This document shows positions 25,673 through 35,479 of a DNA stretch of 64,000 nt, piece by piece (the stretch's first letter is position 1; each line of letters starts with the position of its first letter). Made by a program: the position numbers and the translations under genes. The notes under the pieces are model-generated. The model was not told the origin of the DNA. It searched no databases and was given only the letters and a program-made list of their open reading frames with translations. Source of the DNA: Janthinobacterium sp. 344. GTDB lineage: Bacteria; Pseudomonadota; Gammaproteobacteria; Burkholderiales; Burkholderiaceae_D. The stretch is from assembly GCF_900112025.1 (NCBI RefSeq), contig NZ_FOKL01000002.1, positions 582,339 through 646,338 on the forward strand. The letters run 5' to 3'.

Positions 25673-28519
25673 ATGATCCATAAAACTTTCGCCCCTCCCG
25701 TCTGCATCTCGCCGCCACGCCTGGGCCTGGCCCTGGCGGGTGCCCTGCTGAGCCTGCCCGTGCTGGCACAGGATGCCGCACCGATTGCCCGCGTGGAAAT
25801 CACCGGCTCCAACATCCGCCGCGCGCAAGCGGAAACGGCATCGCCCGTGCAAACCCTGAACGCGGCCGACATTGAAAAATCGGGCAAGTCCAGCGTGGCC
25901 GAACTGCTGCAAACCCTGGCCGTCGACAACCAGGGCTCCGTTCCCACTACGTTCGGCAACGGCTTTGCGGCCGGTGCGTCGGGCGTGTCGCTGCGCGGCC
26001 TGGGCACGGCCTCGACCCTGGTGCTGCTGAATGGACGCAGGGTGGCGCCGTACGGCCTGGCCGACGACGGGCAGAAAGTATTTGCCGACCTGAACATCAT
26101 TCCCCTGGAAGCGGTGGAGCGGGTGGAAATCCTCAAGGATGGCGCCTCGGCCATCTATGGCTCGGATGCCATCGCCGGCGTGGTCAACGTGATCCTGCGG
26201 CGCGACTACCAGGGCACGGCCATCAAGGGCAATTACGGCAAGACCAAGGACTGGGACGGACGCGACGCGCGCGCCGCCATCACGCACGGCTTTGGCGACA
26301 TCGACAAAGACCGCTACAACGTGCTGCTGAACCTCGAATACAGCGAAAAGGCCGCCATCTGGAACCGCGACCGGGCCGGACGGGGCGCCGTCGGCCGCAG
26401 CGACTTGCGCGACCTGGGCTTCAGCGCGCAGGAAACCCTCAGCGGCGCCGGCGCCATCACCACGAACAACGCGGCCGGCAGCGCCGTCAACGGCAATGTG
26501 CGCAATCCGGACACGCTCGATTACTACAACCGGGGCAACCTGGCCGGCGTGGGATTTACGCGCACCTTCCCCGGCGCCGCCTGCAGCAACTTCACGAACC
26601 ATCCGCAGGGCGACCCCGGCGGCGGCTGCCTGACGGACGCGGCGCAACAATACGGGCAGATCCAGCCCAAGCAAAAGAACATCAATTTCTTTGGCCGCGC
26701 CGCCTGGCAATTGACGCCGGCACTGCAGACGTATGCCGAACTGAACCTGTATCACAGCGAATCGAACTCGGCCACCACGCCGTCGACCGTCAGCGGCTCG
26801 GTTGGCTTTCCTGGCGGGCCCGTCAGCAATGCGGGCGTGGCGCTGGGCGCGGACCACCCGGACAACCCGTATTTCGGCACGGCTGCGCGGCTGCGCTACC
26901 TGGCGGCCGACGTGGGGCCGCGCACCTCGGAAGTCGATTCCACCTTCACGCGTTTCGTCGCCGGCATCAAGGGCGCCGTGGCGGGCTGGGACATCGACAG
27001 CGCGCTGCTGTATTCGCAAAACAAGGTCTCGAACGACCAGGGCGGCTACCTGCAGCGCGACGTCGCCTTCGCCCTGCTCAACCCGACCGCCGCCAACGTG
27101 GCGGCCGCCAGCACAAATCCCGCGTATGCGGCCTTGCCGGCCGGCAGCCTGTGGCGCATCGCGGAAAACGCGGGCCTCAATTCGCCCGCGCTGTATGCGG
27201 CGCTGTCGCCGCGCATCTCGAACGATGCCAAGACGCACATCGCACAGATCGACTTCAAGGCCAGCCGCGAAATAGGCAAGCTCGACGGCGGTGCCCTGGG
27301 CGTGGCCCTGGGTGCCGAGTTCCGCCACGAAGCGACGGAACTCAAGCCCACCACGGGTACGGAACGGGGCAATATCATCGGCCTCGGCTACTCGGCCTAC
27401 AAGGGCAGCCGCAACGCCTCGGCCATCTATGCGGAAGTGCTGGCGCCCGTGCTGCGCAACCTGGAGCTGTCGGGCGCCCTGCGCGCCGACCATTTCACCG
27501 ACGTGGGCAATTCCTATACGCCGAAAGTGGGCGTGAAATGGACGCCCGTGCGTGAACTGGCCCTGCGCGGCACGTTCGCCAAGGGCTTTCGCGCCCCCAG
27601 CGCGGCGGAAAACGGCGTTGGCGGCCTGGCCGCGTTTTCCACCGCCAGCGACCCGCTGCGCTGCGCGCTGGGCGTCACCGTCGCGTGCGATCCCGCCTCG
27701 ATCGCCGTCATCACCTCGCCCAATCCGAACCTGTCGCCCGAGCGTTCACGCAGCTATTCCGTGGGCGCCGTGTGGGACCCGCTGCCGCGCACCAGCATTT
27801 CCGTCGACCTGTGGCAAATCCGCCGCAAGAACGAAATCAACCAGGAGCAGACGGATACGGCGATCGCCGAAGGCCATGTGGCGCGCGACCCGTCGACCGC
27901 CACGGGCATTGCCGGCGATCCCGGCGCCATCACCGCCGTGCTCGCCAACTATGTGAATTCGGCGCAAACGACGGTGCGCGGCCTCGATGTCGACGCGCGG
28001 CAGCGCTTCAACCTGGGCGGCGATTATGGCAACCTGACATTCGACGTGAAATGGACGCATCTGTACAAATGGCTGCGCACGGAGCAGGACGGCACGCAGC
28101 GCGACTTCGCCGGCACACATGGCAATTGCGATGTGTCGAACTGCATGGGCACGCCGGACGACCGCATCAACCTGGGCGCCACCTGGGAACGCCAGGCCTG
28201 GCGCGTCACCGCCAACGTCAACTACCGCGCATCGCTGGACAACGTGCTGTTCAAGAATGATCCCGACGGCTGCGCCACGCACTTCGCCGACGGCACGGAT
28301 GCGCCCCACGGCTGCCGCATCGCCTCGTTCACCACGGTGGACCTGACGGCGCGCTGGCTGGCCACGCCCAAGCTGGAAGTGTATGCGACGGTGCAAAACC
28401 TGTTCGACAAGGTCGCCCCGCTGGACCCGCTGACGTATGGCGCCACGGGCTACAACCCGCTCGACTACGCGGGTGCGGCGGGACGCTTTTTCAGTGCGGG
28501 GGTGAAATACAAGTTCTGA
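25673..28519 (+). CDS. TonB-dependent outer-membrane receptor (TBDR 3)
   Basis: This 948-residue receptor is of a different subfamily from TBDR 1 and 2. A signal peptide ends SLPVLAQ-DA near residue 33. It is followed by VEITGSNIRRAQAETASPVQ and the plug motifs SLRGLGTASTLVLLNGRR and GASAIYGSDAIAGVVNVILR. The barrel contains FRAPSAAENGVGGL and the protein ends AGVKYKF. GGAGAAC lies properly before the ATG. It stands alone between aroG and tldD, without a regulator or transporter gene; no convincing promoter hexamers were found in the GC-rich upstream region. Substrate unknown. Confidence 0.92.
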   Translation: MIHKTFAPPVCISPPRLGLALAGALLSLPVLAQDAAPIARVEITGSNIRRAQAETASPVQTLNAADIEKSGKSSVAELLQTLAVDNQGSVPTTFGNGFAAGASGVSLRGLGTASTLVLLNGRRVAPYGLADDGQKVFADLNIIPLEAVERVEILKDGASAIYGSDAIAGVVNVILRRDYQGTAIKGNYGKTKDWDGRDARAAITHGFGDIDKDRYNVLLNLEYSEKAAIWNRDRAGRGAVGRSDLRDLGFSAQETLSGAGAITTNNAAGSAVNGNVRNPDTLDYYNRGNLAGVGFTRTFPGAACSNFTNHPQGDPGGGCLTDAAQQYGQIQPKQKNINFFGRAAWQLTPALQTYAELNLYHSESNSATTPSTVSGSVGFPGGPVSNAGVALGADHPDNPYFGTAARLRYLAADVGPRTSEVDSTFTRFVAGIKGAVAGWDIDSALLYSQNKVSNDQGGYLQRDVAFALLNPTAANVAAASTNPAYAALPAGSLWRIAENAGLNSPALYAALSPRISNDAKTHIAQIDFKASREIGKLDGGALGVALGAEFRHEATELKPTTGTERGNIIGLGYSAYKGSRNASAIYAEVLAPVLRNLELSGALRADHFTDVGNSYTPKVGVKWTPVRELALRGTFAKGFRAPSAAENGVGGLAAFSTASDPLRCALGVTVACDPASIAVITSPNPNLSPERSRSYSVGAVWDPLPRTSISVDLWQIRRKNEINQEQTDTAIAEGHVARDPSTATGIAGDPGAITAVLANYVNSAQTTVRGLDVDARQRFNLGGDYGNLTFDVKWTHLYKWLRTEQDGTQRDFAGTHGNCDVSNCMGTPDDRINLGATWERQAWRVTANVNYRASLDNVLFKNDPDGCATHFADGTDAPHGCRIASFTTVDLTARWLATPKLEVYATVQNLFDKVAPLDPLTYGATGYNPLDYAGAAGRFFSAGVKYKF

Positions 28520-28548
28520 GAAATCGGCAGCGCAGGTCGAATACTACA

Positions 28549-28588
28549 AGGTCGGATTGGCGGGGCGAAGCCACGCGTCATCCGACTA
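28549..28588. repeat. REP-like palindromic element, copy 1
   Basis: GTCGGAT and ATCCGAC form the outer stem of an imperfect hairpin (28551-28586) with GC-rich inner sequence. It lies 30 bases after the TBDR 3 stop and resembles the short GTCGGAT...ATCCGAC intergenic repeats known from many proteobacteria. Confidence 0.5.
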
Positions 28589-28663
28589 CCGTGTTGACGC
28601 GGCCGGCCGTGGTGCCGGCTTGCGCAACGTGCGCCAACCCGACCGCGCCGTCTGGGAAAAAGC

Positions 28664-28696
28664 AGGTCGGATTGGCCCGGAGGGCGTCATCCGGCC
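28664..28696. repeat. REP-like palindromic element, copy 2 (degenerate)
   Basis: GGTCGGATTGGCC is repeated here, followed by GGGCGTCATCCGGCC, a diverged version of copy 1 in the same orientation about 115 bases on. Together they fill the TBDR 3/tldD gap, where the two genes converge and no classical terminator is visible. Confidence 0.45.
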
Positions 28697-28725
28697 ATCG
28701 CGTTGGCCTCACGCTGTCCGAAAAA

Positions 28726-30186
28726 TCAGGCAGTCCCGCCCACCGTGATGCCATCGAGGCGCAAGGTCGGCTGGCCTACGCCCACGGGCACGCTTTGCCC
28801 TTCCTTGCCGCACACGCCCACGCCCGAATCGAGGCGCATGTCGTTGCCGATCATGGAAACGCGGTTGAGCACGTCCGGCCCATTGCCGATCAGGGTGGCG
28901 CCCTTCACCGGATAGCTGAGCTTGCCGTTCTCGATCATGTACGCTTCGCTGGCCGAGAAGACGAACTTGCCATTGGTGATGTCGACCTGGCCGCCGCCGA
29001 AATTGACGGCATACAAGCCGTTTTTCACGGAGGCAAGGATCTCGCCCGGGTCCCTGTCGCCGCCCAACATATACGTATTCGTCATGCGCGGCATGGGCAG
29101 GTGGGCGAACGACTCGCGCCGCGCATTGCCCGTCACGGGCATCTTCATCAGGCGCGCATTCATCGTGTCCTGGATATAGCCTTTCAGGATGCCATCCTCG
29201 ATCAGCGTCGTGCACTGCGTGGGATTGCCCTCGTCATCGATATTGAGCGAGCCGCGGCGGCCCGCCAGCGTGCCGTCGTCGACCACGGTGACGCCCTTGG
29301 CGGCCACCCGTTCGCCGATGCAGCCGGAGAACGCGGACGAGCCCTTGCGGTTGAAATCGCCTTCCAGGCCGTGGCCGATCGCCTCGTGCAGCAAGATGCC
29401 GGGCCAGCCCGGTCCCAGCACGATGGTCATCGGGCCGGCTGGCGCGGGGCGCGCTTCCAGGTTGACCAGTGCCGAATTGACGGCGTCCGTCGCGTATTGT
29501 TCCAGCACGGCATCGGTGAAATAGTCATAGCTGTAGCGCCCGCCACCGCCGGCCGCCCCCGTTTCGCGGCGGCCATCCTGCTCGGCGATCACGGTCAGCG
29601 AAACGCGCACCAGCGGACGGATGTCGGCCGCCAGCACGCCGTCGCTGCGCAACACCAGCACCACGTCATACTCGCCGGCCAGGCCCGCCATCACTTGCAC
29701 GACTCTGGGATCTTTCGCGCGCGCCATCTTTTCCACGCGCTCGAGCAGTTGCACCTTGGCCGTGGCATCGAGCGAGGCCAGCGGATCGTTGGGCAGGTAG
29801 AGGGAACGTCCGCCCTGCGGCAGCATGTGGCCCGCAATCTTGACCTTGCCCGCGCCGGCGCGCGCGATGGTGCGCGTGGCGGCTGCCGCTTCCAGCAGGG
29901 CCCGTTCGGAAATCTCGTCGGAATACGAAAACGCCGTCTTGTCGCCGGACACGGCGCGCACGCCCACGCCCTGGTCGATGGAAAAACTGCCCGTCTTGAC
30001 GATGCCCTCTTCCAGACTCCAGCCTTCGCTCTTGGTGAACTGGAAGTACAGGTCGGCGTAATCGACCTTGTGCGTAAACATCGTGCCCAGGGCTTTCAAC
30101 AGCTTGTCTTCGTCCAGGCCGAACGGTGTCAGCAGGATTTCGCGCGCCACGGCAAGGCTGGACAGATTGGGTTCAAATGGCTTCAT
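28726..30186 (-). CDS. tldD: Metalloprotease TldD
   Basis: TldD with TldE forms a Zn-protease that degrades unfolded peptides and matures some ribosomal peptides (microcin B17, CcdA turnover in E. coli). The 486-residue product has the metal-binding motif [11 protein letters not shown] near residue 262, a [14 protein letters not shown] segment, and the C-terminal [20 protein letters not shown] block with [16 protein letters not shown]. No tldE (pmbA) is in the window. It lies 20 bases from the nitrilase gene and follows yhdP on the same strand, the conserved yhdP-nit-tldD arrangement. Confidence 0.94.
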   Translation of the reverse strand: MKPFEPNLSSLAVAREILLTPFGLDEDKLLKALGTMFTHKVDYADLYFQFTKSEGWSLEEGIVKTGSFSIDQGVGVRAVSGDKTAFSYSDEISERALLEAAAATRTIARAGAGKVKIAGHMLPQGGRSLYLPNDPLASLDATAKVQLLERVEKMARAKDPRVVQVMAGLAGEYDVVLVLRSDGVLAADIRPLVRVSLTVIAEQDGRRETGAAGGGGRYSYDYFTDAVLEQYATDAVNSALVNLEARPAPAGPMTIVLGPGWPGILLHEAIGHGLEGDFNRKGSSAFSGCIGERVAAKGVTVVDDGTLAGRRGSLNIDDEGNPTQCTTLIEDGILKGYIQDTMNARLMKMPVTGNARRESFAHLPMPRMTNTYMLGGDRDPGEILASVKNGLYAVNFGGGQVDITNGKFVFSASEAYMIENGKLSYPVKGATLIGNGPDVLNRVSMIGNDMRLDSGVGVCGKEGQSVPVGVGQPTLRLDGITVGGTA

Positions 30187-30205
30187 GGCTATCTATTCTT
30201 TACAT

Positions 30206-31006
30206 TTACATGGTGCGGTGGGCTAATGCGGGCAAGGATTCGCGCACGCCGGCCAAAAACAGCGGATCGATCTCGCCGCTGACCACGCCCTCGCCTTCGG
30301 GCAGCACGGCTTTGACTTCGCCCCAGGGGTCGATCAGCATGCTGTGGCCCCAGGTGCGGCGGCCGTTCGGATGCAGGCCGCCCTGCGCCGAGGCCAGCAC
30401 ATAGCACTGGTTTTCGATGGCGCGCGCGCGCAGCAGCACCTCCCAGTGGGCGCGGCCCGTCGTGTGGGTAAACGCGGCCGGCACGACCATCAGCGCGCAA
30501 TCGCCCATGGCGCGGTACAGCTCGGGAAAGCGCAAATCGTAGCAGACGGACAGGCCAACCCGGCCGAACGGCGTCTCGATCGAGCGCACCTGCGCGCCGG
30601 GCACGATGGTGCGCGACTCATTATAGGATTCGGCGCCGCGCGTAAAACCGAACAGGTGGATCTTGTCGTAGCGCCCGGCCGGTTCGCCTTGCGGGTCATA
30701 CACCAGGGTCGTGTTCAGCACTTTACCTTCCTGGCCCGAGATCAGGGGCAAGGTGCCGCCGATCAGCCAGATGCCGTGCTGGCGCGCCATCTGCGCCATG
30801 CCGTCCTGGATGGGGCCACTGCCGGGCTGTTCCGCATGGGCCAGCTTGTCCGTTTCCTGCCGGCCCATGATGGCCCAGTATTCGGGCAGCACCACCAGCA
30901 TGGCGCCACCGGCTGCCGCCTGCGCCACCAGGCGCCGGGCCGTGGCCAGGTTATCGTCCACGGAGGGCGAGGAAATCATTTGTATCGCTGCGACTGTGTG
31001 CATCAT
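30206..31006 (-). CDS. Carbon-nitrogen hydrolase (nitrilase superfamily, Nit1/omega-amidase-like)
   Basis: The nitrilase fold is clear, with the Glu-Lys-Cys triad: Glu in [11 protein letters not shown] near residue 42, Lys in [10 protein letters not shown] near 112 and Cys in [15 protein letters not shown] near 148. The length (266 residues) is that of Nit/YafV-type amidases, which in other organisms remove deaminated glutathione. Of two adjacent ATGs (31006 and 31003), either fits the AGAGGTGGAG ribosome-binding site. It lies between yhdP and tldD and is probably cotranscribed. The exact substrate cannot be determined. Confidence 0.87.
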   Translation of the reverse strand: MMHTVAAIQMISSPSVDDNLATARRLVAQAAAGGAMLVVLPEYWAIMGRQETDKLAHAEQPGSGPIQDGMAQMARQHGIWLIGGTLPLISGQEGKVLNTTLVYDPQGEPAGRYDKIHLFGFTRGAESYNESRTIVPGAQVRSIETPFGRVGLSVCYDLRFPELYRAMGDCALMVVPAAFTHTTGRAHWEVLLRARAIENQCYVLASAQGGLHPNGRRTWGHSMLIDPWGEVKAVLPEGEGVVSGEIDPLFLAGVRESLPALAHRTM

Positions 31007-31036
31007 CTCCACCTCTTGTCCATTCAAACGCCTGGC

Positions 31037-34000
31037 CTATTTCGCCACCGCCTCCGCCGCGGCGGCAGGCACGGCGACAGGTTCCAATTTACCACCATCG
31101 AGCTTGGTCACCACGGGCGACTTCCAGGGACCGGCGATCTGCATGTGATAGGTCAGCGCCTTCATCACGGGGGCGCGCAGGAACAATTGCGCCAGGAAAC
31201 TGCCCAGGCCGATCACGGGGTTGACGGCCAGCGCGTACACAAGCGGGCCCGTGCCCAGGTTGAACTCGGGAATCACCACCACGTGCAAATTCGTCGTTTC
31301 ATTGGCGATGTCGGCCTTGCCATCCATCAGCACGGTCGCCGCCACGCCATGCATCTTGAGGTTATCAGTCGTCACCACGCCGCGCTTGATGCTGGCGTTG
31401 GCCGTGATGCCGTCAAAAGCCAGGCCTTCGGAAAACACGTCGTGGAAGTCGAGCTTCAGCAAACGCGGCAAAGCTTGCAAACTGAGCACGCCCAGCAGCT
31501 TGGCCGCGCCCGGGTCCTGCTTGAGGAACTGGCCCGATTCCACGTTCATCTCGATCTGCCCGGACAAGGTGGGGATGTCGAGCGAGTACGGCAAGCCGTT
31601 CCAGGCGATGTCGCCGCTCAGGCGCCCCTTGCCGCGGCGCACGGTATCGACGAAACCGAAGCGGTCGAGCAGCTTGCCCGCATCGACGATATCGAGGCCG
31701 AAGCGCAGGCTGGTCGTGCTTAGTCCATCCTTGATGACCCATTTGCCATTGCCGCTCAGGGCGCCATCGGGATTCGACAATTGCAGCTTGCCCACGCGCC
31801 ACTCGCGCCCGCCGGCCGCCATGGTGTTATACGCCTGCAACTCCAGGCGGCCGATCTTCTTGTTGAACAGTTCAAATTGCTCGGCGACGATATCGAGCGA
31901 CGGAATCGACTGCGCGCCGCTTTTTCCCTCCAGCAGATTCTTCACATCGTTGGCCGCCGATTCCGGGATGATCAGCGAAGACAGCCGCGCCGTCATCTTG
32001 CCCAGGCCGGACGGCGTTTCCAGCCACGTCACATAACCGGACACTTGCTTCGCATCGATATTGGCTTGCCATACATCTTTCTGATGGGTGGCGCCCACGA
32101 CCACGTTTTCCAGCTTGCGCTCTCCCAGCATCAGTTCGCCGGCCCGCGCGGCCATCATGTCGGGCACCACATATTGCGCGATATCGGGCGCCTCGCCATC
32201 GGCAGCGCCCGCATCGGATGGAGTAGTGCCATTCCCGGCGATTTCGCTGCCGGCATCGATCCAGCTATCCACGTCGAGCGACTTCATATTGACGTTGAGC
32301 ATCATCCCGCTATCCGGTTCCGGCGCCGGCACGTTCACGCCGATGCCGCCGCGCACCAGACGCCATGGCTCCTTGCCCTGCTTCTGGCGCTGGTAACGGG
32401 CGGCGATGCCGGAACCGAGCGCGATGCGGATCTCGTCCGTGCGCAATCCGGCCGCATTCGCCGCGTTGCCCGTCAGGGTGAATTTCACGGGCAGGCTGTC
32501 GCCCGCCGCCTTTTTCAAGGGCGCGGGAAAATCCAGGCCCAGTCCTGTCAGCGGCGACTCCACGTTCACCACCACCTGGTGGTCGCGCGCCGTGATCAGT
32601 CCGTTATAACGGACACCGCCATTCAAGTGTTTGGCCAGGCGCTGCAGCACGGGCGCAGGATACGTCTTGCGCAAGCCGTCGATGGTCATGTTACCGGCAA
32701 TCTTGACCTGGATGGAATTGTCCGCCTGCGTGCCGCCCGAGATGGCCAGCGGCCCGCCCAGCAAGCTGCCATTCAAGCCATTCAGGTTGACGCCCTTCTC
32801 GTTGAATTCGATCTTGCCCTGCGTGCCCAGCACGGGCGGCATGTCGTGGAACAGCACCACGTCGTTGCCGGCCAGCTGCAAGCTGCCTTGCACCGTCGAC
32901 TCCATCAGGCGTTCGATCGGCAGATGCAATTTGAGCGCCAGCTTGGCGTTACCGGTGGCCGTCGTTTCATCCGTGAAATGCTCGATCCAGCCCAGCACGG
33001 GGCTGGCCGTCACGTACTTGAGGAATTCCTGCATCGGGCCGGCCGCATTGCCGTCGATATCGAGCAAGGTGTCGAACACGGTCAGATCGGGAATCACGGC
33101 TTTCACGTTCGTCAGCGCCACGCCGCCCGTGGTGGCCGTGTCGCCGCGAATTTCCATGCGCGCCCGTTCGAAGAGGAAACTGCCCTTGATCTTTTCCGCC
33201 TGCGGCCACAGCGGCGCCTTGCCGGCCAGCGGACCGCTTTCGGCAAATTCGCCCGGCGCGTAATTCAGGGTGCCGTTGTCGATCTTGCCGGCCACGCGGA
33301 ACTCGCCCCGGTTGCGCTGGGCGGCACCCCGCTGCGCCGGCGTGGCCGCATTGAACGGGAATTGGTCGAGTTCACCGCGCAGGCGCAGGCTGACGTCGCG
33401 CGCCACGCCGCCTTCCAGCGCGCCCGTCAGCCAATGGCGCAGGTGCTCGGGCGTTTGCATGGGCAGGTAGCGGCCGATGGTGTTGATCTGGAAATTGTCG
33501 ATCGTGCCCGTCAAATCCACCTGGCCCAGGTTCCTGCCGTCGAGCGGCATGCGGTGCGAGCCATGCAGGGCCACGCGCAAGCCTTGCTGATCGAAGTCCA
33601 GCTTGTCCAGCGCGACTTTCAGCATGTTCTCCGCTTCAAACGTCCAGCGCGCCTGCATGGCAAATTGTTCGAACGGCATGGCCGGTTCGCTCAGGTAGGA
33701 AGGCAGTTGCAGCACCAGGTCCTGCGCGGCGATGCTGAGCGTGCCGCCCTTGTCGCTGGCATCGATCGTGCCCGTCAAGTGGTCGAAGCCTGGAATGGCT
33801 GGGGCGGCGGCCTGCGCGGGGTTGCTGGCCGTCTTCGCCACGGCCAGGCGTGCCGGCTGTGCATTCAGGCCCAGCTCGACGAGCTTGCCGCGCAGGCGGT
33901 AGCTGGCGGGCGCGGCCATGTCGCCTTGCCATTGCGCGGAAAAATCTTCCAGGCGTCCCCGCGGCGCCAGGGCATCGAGGCGCTGGCGCTGCTGCTGCCC

Positions 34001-35236
34001 CAGCGGCAACTTGTCGGCCAGCGCAGCCAGTGTTTGCAGGTCGAGGGACTTGGCGGCGATTTCCGTCTGCGCCGGCTTGCGCTTCGTGGCGGCAATAAAG
34101 CGTTCGGACAGGGTGGTCGGCGGCAAGCGGAGGCCATCACGCGTTTCCAGCGCGAAATTCGTCAGTTCCACCTGATGGCCATTCGCGCCGAAAGTCGGCT
34201 TGCCATCCGGCACCTGCGCCGACAGCTCTTCTTTCGCGGAAATGCGTCCGCTCACCGTCAGCAGGTCGAGCGGGGCAATATGCTGGCCCAGCTGCGCCTG
34301 CACGTCGCTCAGGCCCACGTCGGCCGTGAAACCGGCCAGGCGCGCGTGATCCAGGCTCAGCCAGGCGCGCAGGGCGCCCTTGCCCTGGCTCACTTCAAAC
34401 GGATAATCGAGGTAGCGGCGCCAGGCGGCCAGGTCGGCATTTTTCAAGTCCGCATACAACTCCCCCTTCCACATCGACACATCCGAGATGCGCGTGCTGA
34501 AAGGCGGATGCGTGAAGTGAGCGCGCACATCGATCGGCGCGGCCAGGCTGGCGGGCGGTGTCGCCTGCAGGCCCAGGCGGTGGCTGCGCCAGCGGTTGCG
34601 CAGCAACAAATTGACCTGTTCCAGCGCCAGCTCGGGCGTGCCGCGCGCCTCATCCGTCCAGCGCACCTTGCCGTCGCGGATAATGATGTCGTGCTGCGAC
34701 AGCAGCCAATCGGCGCCCTTGCCATCGCTGCCCTGGTTATTGTCGACCAGCACGCCGGCGACATACAGCTTGCCATCCTGGCTGCGCCGCACGTCCAGGT
34801 CGGGCCGCGTGATTTCCAGGGTGTCAAAGCGCACGGAACCGAGCACGCTCCACCACGATACGGTGGCCGACACGCTCGGCAGGCTCAACGCCTGGCGGCC
34901 TGAGTGGTCGCGCAGGGTCACGTCGGCCAGAAACAGATTCGGCCGCACGCCGTGCCAGGAAGCATAAATGCGCGCGATACTCACGGGATTGCCCAGCGCG
35001 CGGCTGGCCGCCCGCTCGATATCGCCTTTGTAGTAATCGATATTCGGCAGGATGGCGTAGCGCAGGAACAGGAACAGCACGGCGAAGGCGAAATACGCCA
35101 GCAGCACGCCCTTGATGGCGAAACCCAGCACGTGGTGGGTTGCCAGGTTGGCCATGCGATAGGCGGCACGCAGCCGCTGCCAGCGCAGAGCCAATGGCAC
35201 ATGTTCTGTCACGCTTGCTTCTGGCGGTTTTTGCAT
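31037..35236 (-). CDS. yhdP: YhdP-family AsmA-like inner-membrane/periplasmic protein
   Basis: This is a very large protein (about 1399 residues) of the AsmA/YhdP group, thought to bridge inner and outer membrane and carry phospholipids. A single N-terminal membrane anchor (FAIKGVLLAYFAFAVLFLFL) lies near residues 45-65. It is followed by SIARIYASWHGVRPNLFLAD and a long periplasmic stretch of repeated beta-strand modules ending with a DUF3971/AsmA-type C-terminus (VVVIPEFNLGTGPLVYALAV). The start is uncertain: ATG 35236 is used, TTG 35266 is possible, and neither has a strong Shine-Dalgarno. The stop is 30 bases before the nitrilase gene. It is divergent from glnE. Confidence 0.9.
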   Translation of the reverse strand: MQKPPEASVTEHVPLALRWQRLRAAYRMANLATHHVLGFAIKGVLLAYFAFAVLFLFLRYAILPNIDYYKGDIERAASRALGNPVSIARIYASWHGVRPNLFLADVTLRDHSGRQALSLPSVSATVSWWSVLGSVRFDTLEITRPDLDVRRSQDGKLYVAGVLVDNNQGSDGKGADWLLSQHDIIIRDGKVRWTDEARGTPELALEQVNLLLRNRWRSHRLGLQATPPASLAAPIDVRAHFTHPPFSTRISDVSMWKGELYADLKNADLAAWRRYLDYPFEVSQGKGALRAWLSLDHARLAGFTADVGLSDVQAQLGQHIAPLDLLTVSGRISAKEELSAQVPDGKPTFGANGHQVELTNFALETRDGLRLPPTTLSERFIAATKRKPAQTEIAAKSLDLQTLAALADKLPLGQQQRQRLDALAPRGRLEDFSAQWQGDMAAPASYRLRGKLVELGLNAQPARLAVAKTASNPAQAAAPAIPGFDHLTGTIDASDKGGTLSIAAQDLVLQLPSYLSEPAMPFEQFAMQARWTFEAENMLKVALDKLDFDQQGLRVALHGSHRMPLDGRNLGQVDLTGTIDNFQINTIGRYLPMQTPEHLRHWLTGALEGGVARDVSLRLRGELDQFPFNAATPAQRGAAQRNRGEFRVAGKIDNGTLNYAPGEFAESGPLAGKAPLWPQAEKIKGSFLFERARMEIRGDTATTGGVALTNVKAVIPDLTVFDTLLDIDGNAAGPMQEFLKYVTASPVLGWIEHFTDETTATGNAKLALKLHLPIERLMESTVQGSLQLAGNDVVLFHDMPPVLGTQGKIEFNEKGVNLNGLNGSLLGGPLAISGGTQADNSIQVKIAGNMTIDGLRKTYPAPVLQRLAKHLNGGVRYNGLITARDHQVVVNVESPLTGLGLDFPAPLKKAAGDSLPVKFTLTGNAANAAGLRTDEIRIALGSGIAARYQRQKQGKEPWRLVRGGIGVNVPAPEPDSGMMLNVNMKSLDVDSWIDAGSEIAGNGTTPSDAGAADGEAPDIAQYVVPDMMAARAGELMLGERKLENVVVGATHQKDVWQANIDAKQVSGYVTWLETPSGLGKMTARLSSLIIPESAANDVKNLLEGKSGAQSIPSLDIVAEQFELFNKKIGRLELQAYNTMAAGGREWRVGKLQLSNPDGALSGNGKWVIKDGLSTTSLRFGLDIVDAGKLLDRFGFVDTVRRGKGRLSGDIAWNGLPYSLDIPTLSGQIEMNVESGQFLKQDPGAAKLLGVLSLQALPRLLKLDFHDVFSEGLAFDGITANASIKRGVVTTDNLKMHGVAATVLMDGKADIANETTNLHVVVIPEFNLGTGPLVYALAVNPVIGLGSFLAQLFLRAPVMKALTYHMQIAGPWKSPVVTKLDGGKLEPVAVPAAAAEAVAK

Positions 35237-35479
35237 CAATAAGCTAATAAACTGGCCTGGCGTCAAATAATGGCAAAAATCGTCTGCATTCGTGGCGCGC
35301 GCCTGCCTCCTTGCGCTTGCTTCTGAACAAGGCCTCCCTTACCATCGTCCGGGAGACCGCGCACTGCCGGCAGCAACCCCGCCGGCGGCACAATTTTACC
35401 GCATCCCTCGCCGTTCGCAGCCAAGTTACGCAAGATCCATGCACGAAGCATTCACGCAGCACTTACCGACACCGTCACC

